A program made the position numbers and the translations under genes. Of a DNA stretch of 64,000 nucleotides, positions 41,680 to 53,580 are shown piece after piece; the first letter of the stretch is position 1; each line of letters begins with the position of its first letter. The notes under the pieces were generated by a model. The model had not been told where the DNA came from. It searched no databases and saw nothing but the letters and a program-made list of their open reading frames with translations. Source of the DNA: Cycas panzhihuaensis (lineage: Eukaryota; Cycadophyta); assembly GCA_023213395.1 (NCBI GenBank), contig CM041465.1:228291741-228355740 (forward strand), in the 5' to 3' direction.

Positions 41680-44191
41680 CTGATATTAGGGCCTACCTTT
41701 TTCTTTAGATTAGAAATATGGAAAACATTATGAATACTACTTTAAGGCGGTAGGTTAAGGGAATATACTACTTATTTTATCCTCTTTTAAATTTGGTAAA
41801 TGTTATAGCATTACATAGTGAGTTTAAATTTTCCTTATTATTACAGTAATTCTTACTTGTAGGGTTATAGGCATATATATACCTAGTCTCCAATATCAAA
41901 AGCAAGCTTAGTTTGATATCGATATGCTTGTTGTTTTATCCCGTTTCTTGCATTATCACAATTACCCTTTAACTTCTTAAGTATCTAGGTAGACTATTGG
42001 ATAAATTCTTAGGTAGTGGATAGTCTGGAAAATTCTTAGATATATTTAATTACTTTAAAAAACTGGTATCTATTTAGTGCCATGAATAGAGGCATCTAGA
42101 TTATCGTATGACAAGTTCTATTATACCAATATTCTAATAAATGAATCTATTTTACCCACTTAGTCTAGTTGTCCCCTACAAAGTAATGTAAGACTATTTT
42201 CAAGCACTTATTAACTACCTCTATTTGTCAATCTATTTAAGGATGGTATGTGGTGCTTATGGTAAGTTATATTCCTACCAATCTAAAAATTTGTTTCTAG
42301 AAGTTGTTGGTAAACTTGGGGTCTTTGTTAGGCATGATCTTCTTAGGGAACATGTGGAGTTTACAGATGTTCTCCATAAATAATTTTGTTACTTAAAGAG
42401 CATTTAAATTATAATGCATACGTATAAAGTGGCCATATTTCATGAGGTAATCCACTACTACAAAAATAGTATCCTTTTCTTCTAACTTAGGTAAGTTAGT
42501 AATAAAGTCCATTAAAATCTCCTTCTATTTTTATTATGGAATTAGAAGAGGTTGTAGTAATCTAAGGTATTGAGCACATTTGGATTTATATCTCTAATAT
42601 ATCTTACATTATGCTATAAATCTTCATATATCTTACTTTATTTCTTTCAAAAGAAAAAAAAAACTTCTCATCCTTTTATAATTTAAAAAAATCCAAAATA
42701 TTTTGTTGGTGGAGTTTTATGGAATTCCTTGAGTAACCTCTACTTGAGTATCTAGTCCTTGGGAATGTATATTTTGCATTTATATAATAAAGTATTATTA
42801 TTAGTCTTCTAGTTTAATTGAGTTATCCCTTCTCTACATTGTTTGATCCTCTTAATAAGTTATAAATCACTTATATATGCTTGGTGGAGTTCCTTTATCC
42901 ATGTGGGTTGAGTGATCATTAATACTATCATTATCCTTCTTCATATTTTTTAGAGAGGGCATTTGTTATGACATTCTCCTTACCCTTTTTATATGTTATC
43001 TTAAAGCCATAATCTTGGATTTTATAAACTCGCCCTTAGTACTCCTTAGATAGATTAGGTTGTGATATAAAGTATTTAAGGGTTTAGTGATCAGTCTTAA
43101 CAATGAACTTATTTCCTAACAAATACTATCATCATTTGGCTAGGTAAAGAAGTATGGCTAACATTTCTTTATCATATGTACTATTTTCTTGTTCCCATAG
43201 GTTTAACTTCCTACTCTTATATGTGATTGGTTAATCATTCTACAAGAGGGTTACCAATGTTCCTGTTCTTGAAGCACCACATTCTATTATGAACGTTTGT
43301 GAAAAATTAAACATTATTATAACTAAAGTAATACTAATTATATTTTTTAGAGGGCTAAAATTTTATTTGGCTAGTTTTTCCAACTTAAATAATTTTCTTT
43401 GCATAATTCATCAATGGTCTTGCAATTATATCATAAACTTTAATAAATTTTCTATAATATCCACTATGTCCCAAAAGGCCTCAAACTATTAAGATGTTCT
43501 TAAGAGTTGGCCAATTGATAATAGATTATACCTTAGCTAAGTCAAGCTTTACCCCTTCCTGAGATATTATGTGCCCTAAGTAGTGTAATGTTTTTCTCCT
43601 AAAGTTATATTTAGATATGTTTGCATAAAATTTATTAGTGCATAATGTTGATAATGTTAATTCTAGGTGTTGGAGATATTCCTCCCATGCCCTATTATAA
43701 ATTAGAATGTCATCAAAGAAAACCATGATAAATATACTTAGAAAAGGTATAAATACCTTATTCATTATTGATTAAAATGTGGCTAGTGCATTAGTAAGAC
43801 TAAAAAATATGATCTTAAACTTGAATAGTCCTTGATGTATTTGGAAGTCCTTTTTTTTTTTCTTGTGGGTAAATTAGAATCTGATAATATCTTGAACGGA
43901 GATCAATCTAGGGAAAGTAGGTAGCTCCATAAAACTCATTAATTATATTATCCATTTAAGGGATCAGATATTTATTTTTAATTATTATCTTGTTTAATGC
44001 TTAATAGTCGGCATACATTAAAAAATATCCATCTTTCTTCTTGACTAGGACTACTAGTACAAAATATGCACTTTCGCTTATGGTTACTACTCCATTATCT
44101 ATGAGCTCCTAAGTTAACCTCTTAATCTTAATTTTTTGTTTATGTTTGTATTAATAAGGGTTGACTATTGTGGGCCTTTTTCTTAGCTCAA
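41680..44191 (-). pseudogene. Gypsy element F: RT (part), RNase H and integrase, decayed
   Basis: On the minus strand, from the junction with element E: RT motifs (RLT-stop-ELIDNGVVTISES, KKKDG-like), then the catalytic box MVFFDDILIYNRAWEEYLQH (about 43732-43673, intact) and LHYLGHIISQEGV. RNase H shows TLKYFISQPNLSKEY and FKITYKKGKENVITNALSKK near 42950. The integrase core has ILMDFITNLPKLEEKDTIF and NKDPKFTNNF (about 42540-42300), and the C-terminal part ends with IHNVFHISNLKKKVG (about 41740-41700). RT before integrase defines Ty3/gypsy. The N-terminal RT portion is at 50180-50335, on the other side of element E. Confidence 0.85.
44187..44191. repeat. Target-site duplication of element E, left copy
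   Basis: CTCAA, identical to 50180-50184 on the far side of element E. Confidence 0.88.
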
Positions 44192-44571
44192 TGTTAAAAT
44201 ACCACTCCTTAATGATAATTTTACACCAATATAATAAGCAAATAACTTCAAAAGAGTACTTGTATTACAATACCCTTCGAGAGGGCAATCTCCTAATTAC
44301 ATACAATAACAATGATATTTAAGATACCATACTCTAAGGATTACATAAATATATATATGGCTCTATGCTCACTACACAACCTCCTCCTTATGTATGTGGG
44401 ATATTACATGAATATATATACTGCTCAATGACCACTACATAACCTTCTACTTATGCATGTGGGATATTAAGAAAGGGAATAAGTAGAAGAAATAAAATAT
44501 ATAAGAGAGAAAATAAGTAGAAGATATAAGAGAATATAAGGGAAGGTAAGTTAGGGGTTGGATCCCTAACA
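44192..44571 (-). repeat. 3' LTR of gypsy element E
   Basis: 380 bp. On the minus strand it begins TGTTAGGGATCCAACCCCTA and ends GGAGTGGTATTTTAACA. It matches 49809-50179 apart from scattered substitutions and small indels. Confidence 0.93.
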
Positions 44572-44590
44572 AAGTCCCCCCCTTAAAAAA
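44572..44590 (-). other. Polypurine tract of gypsy element E
   Basis: On the minus strand the AAAAAAGGGGGGG-containing run followed by ACTT sits immediately before the 3' LTR. Confidence 0.7.
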
Positions 44591-44599
44591 ACTTTGCCC

Positions 44600-47500
44600 T
44601 CAAAGCTTAGTGATCTCAGGGTGCTCTAAGACAAATTGCTCATTCTCCTAGGTTGCATCTTCTTGCAGAAGTTATTTCCATTTGATGAGATACTCAATGA
44701 TTTGTCTAGATCATAGATGTCAAATTCTTCTGTCAATGATACATTTTGGAATGAGTTGAAGTTACCCCTCCTCATTTAAGATGAGTAATTTTGTTTAAAC
44801 TTGTACTTGTTACCCAATTACCCTCTTGAGATATGAAACATGAAAGACATTATGGATCCTTAATAGTGGTGGTAAGTTTAAGGCATATATAACTTCACCA
44901 ATCTTCTTGAGAATTTTGTAAGGCCCATAAAATCGAGGTTGTAATTTATGTTGCCCATTTTATTTGAGAGATGCCCACTTATACGATTGCAACCATAAGT
45001 ATACCCAATCACCTGCCTGAAATGCTCATTCACTTTGCCCTTTATCTGCCTATTGTTTCATCTGATTTTGTGTAAGGTTCAAATTTTCCATGAGTAGCAT
45101 AAGAATCTGTGTTATTTTTTGGATGTGGTCTTCAACTACTTGAAGCTTATACTTGATTATGGCATAATTCTTAAGTGTGGGTGGTTCATAGCCATATAAT
45201 GCTTGGGACGAAGTCATTCTTATTAATGTATAATAGGTTGTATTATACCACCATTCTGCTAAAGGAAGCCAATGATGCCACTGCCTCTGCTTATCTGAAG
45301 CATAACAATGAAGGTATCCTTTAAGGCGCTTATTAACCACCTTAGTTTAACCATATGTTTGTGGATGGTAGGATGAGCTCATTATCAATTTAGTACTAAG
45401 TAGATGGAAAAGTTCTGTCCAGAAGTTGTTGGTAAACTTGGGGTCCCGATCATTGACTATGCATTTGGGCATGTCATATAACTTGTGTATATCCTTTAAA
45501 AAGATCTCAGCAATTTGCTTTGCCTTATATGTGGCTTGAATGCCATAAAAATGAGCATATTTAGTTAGCCTATCAACAACCACCAGTATAGCATCTTTTT
45601 CTTTTGACTTAGGTAGACCCACGATGAAGTCTATAGAAATTTCTTCCCATCATTGATTTGGCATGGGAAGAGGTTACAACAATCTTGGAGACTTGATTGT
45701 TTCTGTCTTATGTCATTGACAAATTTCACATGAGGAAACATATCTCTTTACATCTCCTTTTTGTCCCTTCCAAAAGAAAGACTATTTTAAGCGGTGGTAT
45801 GTTTGTAGGAACCCCGAGTGACCTGCTGTTGGAGAGGCATGTAGAGCGAGGGCATATATATATTCAATTCTTATACCAAAGAATATTTGAAGACTATGTA
45901 TAATAGGTTGAATGCCCTACTCCATCTTGATGGTCTTGATTGATCTGTCTTGTAAAGGAGTCTTGGCAACCATTATCCAAGAGGGAATGACTGTCGTGAT
46001 AGAATATAGTGCAGAGCCTTCTTCCTTACAAGATAAAGCTTCATCAGTTATATTATCCTTACCTTTTTTATATATGATTTCAAAGTCAAAAGCTTGCATT
46101 TTGGTGACTCATTTTTATTGTTCCTTCGATGCCCTCCTTTGAGATAGGAAATATTTTAAGCTATCATGGTCTGTTTTAATTTGGAAATGTGTTCCCAATA
46201 AATATTATTGCCATTTTCTAACTACATGAAGAATTGCTTACATCTTCTTCTCACAGGTGGATTTGACATGTTCCTTGGGTGTAAGATGACGACTTGCAAA
46301 GGACAAATGTTTCCCTTCTTACATTAAGACTGCTTCAATGCCTTGCCCCAATGCATCACATTCAATGGTGAAGGTCTTTGTAAAGTTTGGTGTTGCAAGG
46401 ACTGGTGTGGTAGTTAAAGCTAGCTTTAGGTGTTCAAATGCTTTAGAGGCCTTATCATTCCAATGAAAGGAATCATTTTTTAACAAGTTGATTAAAGGGG
46501 AAGCAATCCTTGCATAGCCCTGAACAAACTTTCGATAATATTATGTGATTCCTAAGAATCCACGAAGGCCCTTGATGTTTTTAGGTTTAGGCCAATTTGT
46601 GATAACTACAATTTTCTTAGGATTCACCTTAATTGCTTCTTGAGAGATAATATGGCCCAAATATTCTATTTCTGTTTGCCCAAATTAACATTTTAATTTT
46701 TTTGCATAAAGTTGATTATCTGCAAGCAGTTATAATACCTTATCAACATGCTGAAAATGGTCTTCCCACGTACGACCAAAGATCATAATGTCATAAAAAA
46801 AGACTAATATGAAGTTCCTTAAGTAAGGCCAAAAGAGTTTATTCATAACTCCTTGAAAGGTAGATGGGGTATTAGTTAAGCCAAATGGCATGGCTAAAAA
46901 TTCATAATGACCTTCATATATACGAAATGCAGTTTTATGAACATCCTCTGCCTTGATCCTGATTTGATGGTATCTTGACCACAAGTCCAATGATATGAAG
47001 AAAATTGCTCCCTAGAGTTCATCAATGACTGGTATAGGACATTTATCCTTGATGGATATCTTATTGAGCTCACGGTAGTCTACACATATGTGAAATGAGC
47101 CATCTTTTTTTCTTACTTAAATCACCAAGGCAAAAAAACTACTTTTACTTTCCCTAATAATACTAGCATTAAGGAGTTCTTGAACTAGTCATTCAATTTC
47201 ATTCTTTTGTTGGTAGGAATAAAAGTATGGTCAAATACAAGGAGGATTGCTTCTAGCTACCAAGTCAATGCTATGATCTTGGTCATGTGTTAGGGAAAGA
47301 CCTTGAGGAATATCCTGAAAGACCTGGTTGTAGTGGTGAAGTACCAATTTTAAGTTATTCGGTATACCATCATCTTGGAGAATGTCCCCTTCTATTGGAA
47401 GTTCTTGACCTTTTAGATTATAATATTTGGCAATGATTCCTGCACTACCCTTTTTCACGAGCCTCTCCATACAGTGTGAGCCAATGATTTGGATCGATAG

Positions 47501-47895
47501 AGGAATGATCCCATTCAACTGATAGTCAATTCCTTCAAAAGTAAATCAGATGAAGAGCTCTTGCATATTTAGTTGAATGGTCCCTAGTGGTTTGAGCCAT
47601 TGTATCCCTAATACAACATTAACTCCTCTAATGGGAATGGCATACATAGAAGTGGAGAGGTGATAGTCACACATTTGTAACTTGATATTGTGACATTTTC
47701 CCCTACAGGCAAGTGTCCCTGTATTAGCCACCATAACCTAAAATTTTTTTACAGGATATGGAAAACAATTGAGTTCTTTAGCAAATTTTCGATTAATGAA
47801 CTTATGGGTGCTCCCAGAATCTGTGAGGACAACCACCTTCCTTTTCTTAATGTACCTAATAAGTTTGAGTGTCTGAGGGGCTGCAATTCCAACTA
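44600..47895 (-). pseudogene. Gypsy element E pol: protease, RT, RNase H, integrase, chromodomain-like tail
   Basis: Minus strand. Protease: VVVLTDSGSTHKFINRKFAK with the catalytic DSG at 47821-47813. [39 protein letters not shown], then [11 protein letters not shown] at about 46793, where the usual first catalytic Asp of the DD pair is Tyr. RNase H: FDFEIIYKKGKDNITDEALS. Integrase: CEICQ zinc-finger remnant, DFIVGLPKSKEKDAILVVVD, NDRDPKFTNNFW and SSYHPQTYG-stop-TKVVNKRL, where the expected catalytic Glu is Lys. C-terminus: IHNVFHVSYLKRVIG and a chromodomain-like QIIEYLIKWK...LLQEDAT segment ending LEHPEITKL and a stop at 44602-44600. Several Gln or Trp codons are stops. With key RT and integrase residues changed it cannot move itself. 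Confidence 0.92.
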
Positions 47896-48895
47896 GGGCA
47901 TGCACAGATATAGTACCAATATCTTCTTCTTCCTCCTCGTGTAGATCACAATCATTATTTTATGGCTCTAATGTGGCTTCTTCTACTAGTTCATCATCTT
48001 GAACATCCTCAATTATGAATAAGTGTCATTCAGGACTCTTATGGTCTTCATTCCACTTTTGGTTACAATGAAAACATAACCCTTTCAACCGTTTCTCATC
48101 CATCTCTTGGAAAGTCATTCGTTACATGCCAGGAACCTGAAATTGTAGTCGCTTTTCTATGAATGTTCGTTGGAGGGGTCAGGATGCCTTATTTTTTACT
48201 TCAATATGTTGAGCAAAATTGATAGTCGTAGTGATGTTATCAGGTTTTAAGAGTCTCAACTCATGTCTGATGTCATCTCGTAACCCACCAATGTACAACT
48301 CAAGTAATTTATTCTGACAAAGACCATCAACCCTTGTGGAGAGACATTGGTATTCTATTGTATAAGTTAAAATAGTCCCCTCCTATTTGACTTTAGCTAA
48401 CTGGTTAAAGTAGTCATGATCCCAAGTACTATCATATTGAGCTATAAGATCCTTGATAAAATCCTCCTATTAATAATTAAGCCCACCAATTGTTTTCATA
48501 ACCCATCGGTACCATTAGTAGGGTTTAATTTCTATGTGTAGCGAAGCAAGAGGGATCTTCTTATCTACTAGAACTTGATGAAGAGAAAAATATTGTTCCA
48601 TTTGGGTGATCTAGGTACGTACATCTATTCCATTGAACTTCTTGATTTCTACTTTGAGAAGGAAGTTCAGACGAAAGTGCCTACCATAATTACCTTCATC
48701 TTCTTTCGTGAAGTGACCCCTACTTATGCGAGTCGTATCATCAAAGTCAATCTTTTCTTCCTTCAAAGGTTTCATGGATGTGAGCTCTATTATTACTGCT
48801 TCAAAATTTTCATTGAAGTCATTTTGGATCTATAATATATCTCCTTGAAGTTGTGTGACAACATCATTAAGATCTTGAGTCTAACTTGGGTTCAT
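47896..48895 (-). pseudogene. Gypsy element E gag (Retrotrans_gag, CCHC-type knuckle)
   Basis: Minus strand from the ATG at 48895 (MNPS, then a stop). Conserved pieces are KVEIKKFNGIDVRT, QMEQYFSLHQVLVDKKIPLA, LIAQYDSTWDHDYFNQLAKV, YTIEYQCLSTRVDGLCQNKL and LLELYIGGLRDDIRHELRLL, which together form the retrotransposon gag capsid domain. A zinc-knuckle remnant (CFHCNQKWNEDHKS) lies near 48070. Stops stand in Trp and Gln positions. Gag would form the virus-like particle carrying the RNA. Confidence 0.88.
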
Positions 48896-49793
48896 CTTAG
48901 GGGTCATTAGTTCACAATACCTAAGTTGGATCCTAGTTGGTAAATGTAAATGAAAAGGATTTGATGGGGTGTTTACAGACTATTATCCCCAATATTTTAT
49001 AATGAGGCAATATGGATTTTTTTATTTTTTACTTTTTGCTTTTTTGCTTTTTGCTTTTTACTTTTTAGTAACTGGTTGGCTGACTAACTATGTGCGTATG
49101 AGATGATGGCAAATTGGTTAGACACACTGGATTTAACAAATTGATGATGACTAACTCACTGACTGCCTAAGTATGCAAAAACCACTAATAGACTGACCAA
49201 GTACACTAGGTATGGGCTTGTATGGTTTGTAGCCCCTCTTATATACTGATCTCAGTCGTAAATAGTATCAACCTATAGAGGCAAATGCTCTACTCTGTAG
49301 TTATACTACCCTGTCTCTAGGGTACGTAAAGAGTAACTTCTTGGGGCTAACTGCTTACCAGTGCACTACAAATTATAGACGATCAATAGGTTTCCTATGG
49401 TTACCTATACTAGGAAGGCCTATCTAGGGGGTCCTGCTATATACTCGTAGGTACGTGGAGGTGCAATTCTATAGCCGAGTTCTGTCTAAGGCCTGATTCA
49501 GGAGTGTGATCTCTAGTCTTTCACGCAAGGGATGGAAAAGCCACAATGCGCTTAGCGCAAAATGACAAAACCTCATGATATTTATAGACCCTCGACACAT
49601 GTCTCTATCTAAATACTAAAGAAAACTATCTGGTGGTAGTGTTAAGGTAGTTGCATGATTGTAGTGTAATCTACCCCCAAAAAGCAAAGTAAATAAATGG
49701 AAATTAAATACGAATAGGTACTAATGAGAAAAAATTGATGGTAAAAAAATGATTATTTAGTACCTTTGACTCTCCTACAAGGAATGGATTGAT
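48896..49793 (-). other. Leader of gypsy element E
   Basis: About 900 bp between the primer site and gag, without open frames of note. It contains a short CTTTTTG-type tandem at about 49018-49068. Confidence 0.6.
49018..49068. repeat. Short tandem repeat of CTTTTTG/CTTTTTA units
   Basis: About six imperfect 7-bp units (TTACTTTTTGCTTTTTTGC and onward) in the leader of element E. Confidence 0.75.
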
Positions 49794-49794
49794 C

Positions 49795-49808
49795 ACTCTA
49801 ATACCACT
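49795..49808 (-). other. Primer-binding site of gypsy element E
   Basis: On the minus strand AGTGGTATTAGAGT follows the LTR end CCTAACA directly. It is the tRNA-Met-type TGGTATCAGAG site with one substitution. Confidence 0.83.
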
Positions 49809-50179
49809 TGTTAGGATACCACTCCTTAATGATAATTGCACACCAATATAATAAGTAAATAACTCCAAAAGAGCACTTGTATTGTAATACCCTTTGAGGG
49901 GGCAACCTCCCAATTACATGTAATAACAATGATATTTAAGATACCATACTCTAAGGATTACATAAATATATATATGGCTCTATACTCACTACACAACCTC
50001 CTCCTTATGCATGTGGGATATTACATGAATATATATAGTGCTCAATGACCACTACAGAACCTTCTACTTATGCATGTGGGATATTAAGAAAAGGGAAGAA
50101 GTAGAAGAAATAAAAGATATAAGAGAGATAAGAAGCAGAAGATATAAGAGAAGGTAAGTTAGGGGTTAGATCCCTAACA
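49809..50179 (-). repeat. 5' LTR of gypsy element E
   Basis: 371 bp. On the minus strand it begins TGTTAGGGATCTAACCCCTA and ends GGAGTGGTATCCTAACA. It pairs with 44192-44571. Confidence 0.93.
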
Positions 50180-50335
50180 CTCAACCTCAATGATATATTT
50201 CATACTTCTACTAGGAATCAAGTTATTTAATAATTCACAAAATACCTCTAAGTGACTCTCTAGGACTTTGTAGCCACTCTTATTTCTAAGTGTCTAAAGA
50301 TTCTTCTAACTCTTCTCCTTATATAGAATTACTTA
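50180..50335 (-). pseudogene. Gypsy element F: N-terminal RT fragment, other side of element E
   Basis: On the minus strand it encodes FCELLNNLIPSRSMKYIIEVE, joining across the CTCAA duplication to LRKRPTIVNPY at 44191 and below. That is the PxxR...H/Y-x-I-x-L stretch at the start of gypsy RTs. The CTCAA at 50180-50184 is the right target-site duplication of element E. Protease, gag and the 5' LTR of element F are absent; unrelated LINE G sequence starts within a few bases, so F is truncated or was interrupted here. Confidence 0.75.
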
Positions 50336-50349
50336 AAGTAATTCTTCAT

Positions 50350-53300
50350 AAGGTGCTTAAAGTATACCAAATAGAAAATAGAATAGTAGAATTTAAGATT
50401 ATTAAGGGTGCCATTATGCATACAAAAGGAGAAATGCGTGAAGTAATAAGAAAATAATTTTTTACTTTATTAAAAGAAGACAAAGTCAATGGAGAGGATG
50501 AATAAGGCATGATGTTGAATGTTATACCTAAGATGGCAACTTTAGAAATGAGGACAAAACTTATCAAACTAATTACTATGGCAAAGTTACGCTAAGTAAT
50601 CTTTAACCTACATCTAGATCAATCTCCTAACCGAGATAATTTGTAAGTTACTTTCTATCAAGAAACTTGAGATATTATTAAGAAGGATCTTCTACAAATG
50701 ATTGACAAATCAAGAAGATCAAGTGAGATGTTAAAAGTTTTAAATGCTACTCTTATAGCATTAATCCTAAAAGAGAAATGAGCTCCAACATGGTAAGATT
50801 TATACCTGTATCTTTATGCAATTATTTGTATAAATTCATTTTTAAATTCATGGCTATTAGGATCTAAGAAATATTGTCAAGTTTTATATTAGGTGAACAG
50901 GGAGGCACCATGAAGGGTAGGTATATCCTTAATCAGGTTATCATAGTATATGAGGTAATTCATTGAGGGCAGGCCTTATAGATTAAATTGATGATGATCA
51001 AGCTTAACTTTATAAACATACTTAATTACCTTCATTGGGATTTTTTGCCAAAGATTCTTACCAAGTTAGGCTTTCATGAAGCATGGATTAATTTGACAAG
51101 AAGATGTATTAGCACCCCTACATATGTAATATTGGTGAACAAACCTTGTATAGGGTTCTTCAGAGCCTTGAGTGTATTAGGTAAGGATGTCCTCTCTCAC
51201 TTGCCTTGTATTTGCTAATGGAGAAATCACTAAGTGGATCATTACTTATTACATAAAATTAAGAAGAGATATGTGGTGTGATTATAACCTCATCCTTAGA
51301 GAACATTACACACACCCAATTTATTGATGATGCTTTAATCTTTGCCTCTACCTCCATATATGAAGCAAGAAGAATTAAGACCATTTTATATAGCTTTTAT
51401 ATAATGTCTAGGGTTAAGACTAATTCTAGAAAATCTAAGCTTACAATGCTTCACTACTCTACTATGTTGATATGAAGGTTGAACTAGGTTTTTAGCTTTC
51501 AAGTATATGAAAGAGATAACTTTTTTATATACCCTGGTATCCCTATTAGCCTTAGGAAATAAGGATCAGTATAATGGAAGTCGGTGCAGGATTGAATTAA
51601 TCAAAGAATTCAATCCTAGTCATTTAGATGGTTATCCTTTGTAGCAAGGGTGATCTTGATGAAAGTAGTGATCACTTCCATCCCAATCTGCTTATTATTA
51701 ATAAGCCTCACTCTTGTGAATGCCATGGAAAGCTAAATTGAGCATTTTTATAGAGAGGCAACCATGACCCTAGGTAAAAGAAATTACATCTTATCAAGTG
51801 GGACCATAGATATATATCAAAGAATCTTAGCAAATTAGGCATGAGGCCTTTCTCATATATTACCTAATTATTCAAGGCTAAGATAACATGGCATATGCTT
51901 TCAAACCCAAATTTATGGATTGTTCGAATGCTAGTTAATACATATTTAGGAGGGCAAACTAAAACTATATTGAATCCAAACTCAAGGATCTACAAGATTG
52001 AATCCTTAGTTTAGAAGTTATTTTAAGAAAGTATTGGAATATTTAATGCAAAAATTTTATGGCAAGTGGCTAGTGGGAAAAGGGTAAATATATGGAATGA
52101 CCCTATCCAAGGAATGGAACCACTATCTAACTTATAAAAAGTATGCAACCTTCAAGTGTGGTTCATGAGGAGAGAGATTACTAAAGTATGTAGATTTTTA
52201 ATAAAGGCCCTATGGATAAGTTTCCATGGAACTTTATGGGAGTGGAAGATTGGTGGTAATTCCCTTTAAAACTTCATGAGGAATTCAAACACTTTAAAGA
52301 GTTATTTGATCAATGTAAGGTGAGGATTTATAAGAGCAGTGATGGGATCATATAAGGGCTATATTTTGGCCATGGGTCATACTTCATCAAGGTTGTATAC
52401 ATAAAAGCATATATGTAGGAACCTATTAAAGCATTTATGTAGGAACCTATTAATTTAAAAGATAGACCATTTTATATGGCTAGTCATGCATCAAACCATA
52501 TTAACTTTTGAGAATTTATAAAAATGAGGGATTTTTGGCCCATCAATATGTGTATTATGCAAACAAAGTGTGGATAGTACACACCACTTATTTTTAAGAT
52601 GTTCCTTCTCAAATTTTATTTAGGACTAGGTCTAAAGGCTTTTGGAGTATAAACCCTTATTAGATATAAATGACTTTGAGATTAAGCACCTCACAATGAG
52701 TTAGAAGGGTAAGTACCCTATAAGCTCTGAGATAAATAGTAAATGAGGAAGATTTGGACTTTACTCCCATGCCTCATTTATTGGTTTATTTGCATAACCT
52801 AAAATAATTCTATATTTCAAAGAAAACCCTGCTAATAGTGGCTTACTAGATGTATACCAAACCCTAATTAAAATTCTTAGTCTATTCTCAAGAATTTGTG
52901 ATTCATTTGCCTAACTTATTATATAATAGTAAAATAAATATGGTTAGAGAGTTTGAAAAATTAATATGAAAAACCACTCAGTCTACAAGGTTAGTTCTAT
53001 TAAACCACCAAAATACGAGAGTGATTACTATTAATCTTTTTTTTTTTTTTTTATGATGCTTCTAAGCACAATCTTAGGTTAACTAGTGCATATGGAACTA
53101 TGAGGGACCCTTGAGAGAAGATTATTCTAGATTTTACTAAAGGATTAGGAATGAGACTAAATAATAAAGTTAAATTTATAGGCAACATCAAGGGATTAAT
53201 TGTGGTTGTAGTAGCTAATATTAAGTAGTTATAAGTGTTTGGTAATTTAATATTGGTGATTGAGTCAACGAATAATAACAAAAGCCTAGAAAGTATGAAT

Positions 53301-53580
53301 CTTGAGTCTCTCTTTTAATAAATTATAGACCCATACTAGAGCTTTCTAATATTGAATTCCAACATATCACTCACTAACACAATCATAGTGATGCCGAGCT
53401 AATGAATATAGGGGTTATTCTTACCAAGGGTAAAGTTATGATAATCAAATAGTGGATTGGAATATGGATTATCTCTTTGCCTATTGAATAGTGCCTTGGT
53501 CTAGTAGCACCAAATATTATTTTATTATAATGGTGGTTGTATCCCAAGAAGGTGATGGTTGATCCCAATGTCTAAGACTT
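50350..53580 (+). pseudogene. LINE G ORF2: RT, zinc-binding region, RNase H, heavily decayed
   Basis: RT pieces: MIDKSRRSSEMLKVLNATLI at about 50700-50760, then NREAP and KYCQVLY around the QGGF-like region, LTRRCISTPTYVILVNK, LLSLACICL-like text after a frameshift near 51190, and THTQFIDDALIFASTS (51309-51356) with the catalytic DD intact. The zinc-binding region is PSICVLCKQSVDSTHHLFLRC (about 52539-52601). RNase H pieces are KHNLRLTSAYGTMRDP, FTKGLGMRLNNKVKFIGN, LVIESTNNN and NTIIVMPS across 53050-53400. Stops and frameshifts are frequent. Confidence 0.8.
52404..52451 (+). repeat. 24-bp direct tandem duplication
   Basis: Two adjacent copies of AAAGCAT(A/T)TATGTAGGAACC followed by TATT inside LINE G, differing at one base. 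Confidence 0.85.

Larger units (their letters stand above)
44192..50179 (-). mobile_element. Full-length Ty3/gypsy retrotransposon E, nested in element F
   Basis: A 6.0-kb minus-strand element with LTRs at 49809-50179 (5') and 44192-44571 (3'), a tRNA-Met-type primer site, gag, protease, RT, RNase H, integrase with a chromodomain-like tail, a polypurine tract and perfect CTCAA target duplications. It splits the reverse transcriptase of element F. The LTRs are more alike than those of the copia element, so it is comparatively young. Catalytic substitutions and stops make it non-functional. Confidence 0.95.

Noticed and set aside
48575-48835. 86-codon plus-strand frame
   Set aside because: Antisense shadow of the gypsy E gag.
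53036-53053. T-run within LINE G as an insertion boundary
   Set aside because: RNase H reading frame pieces continue on its right side in the expected order, so it is an internal homopolymer expansion.
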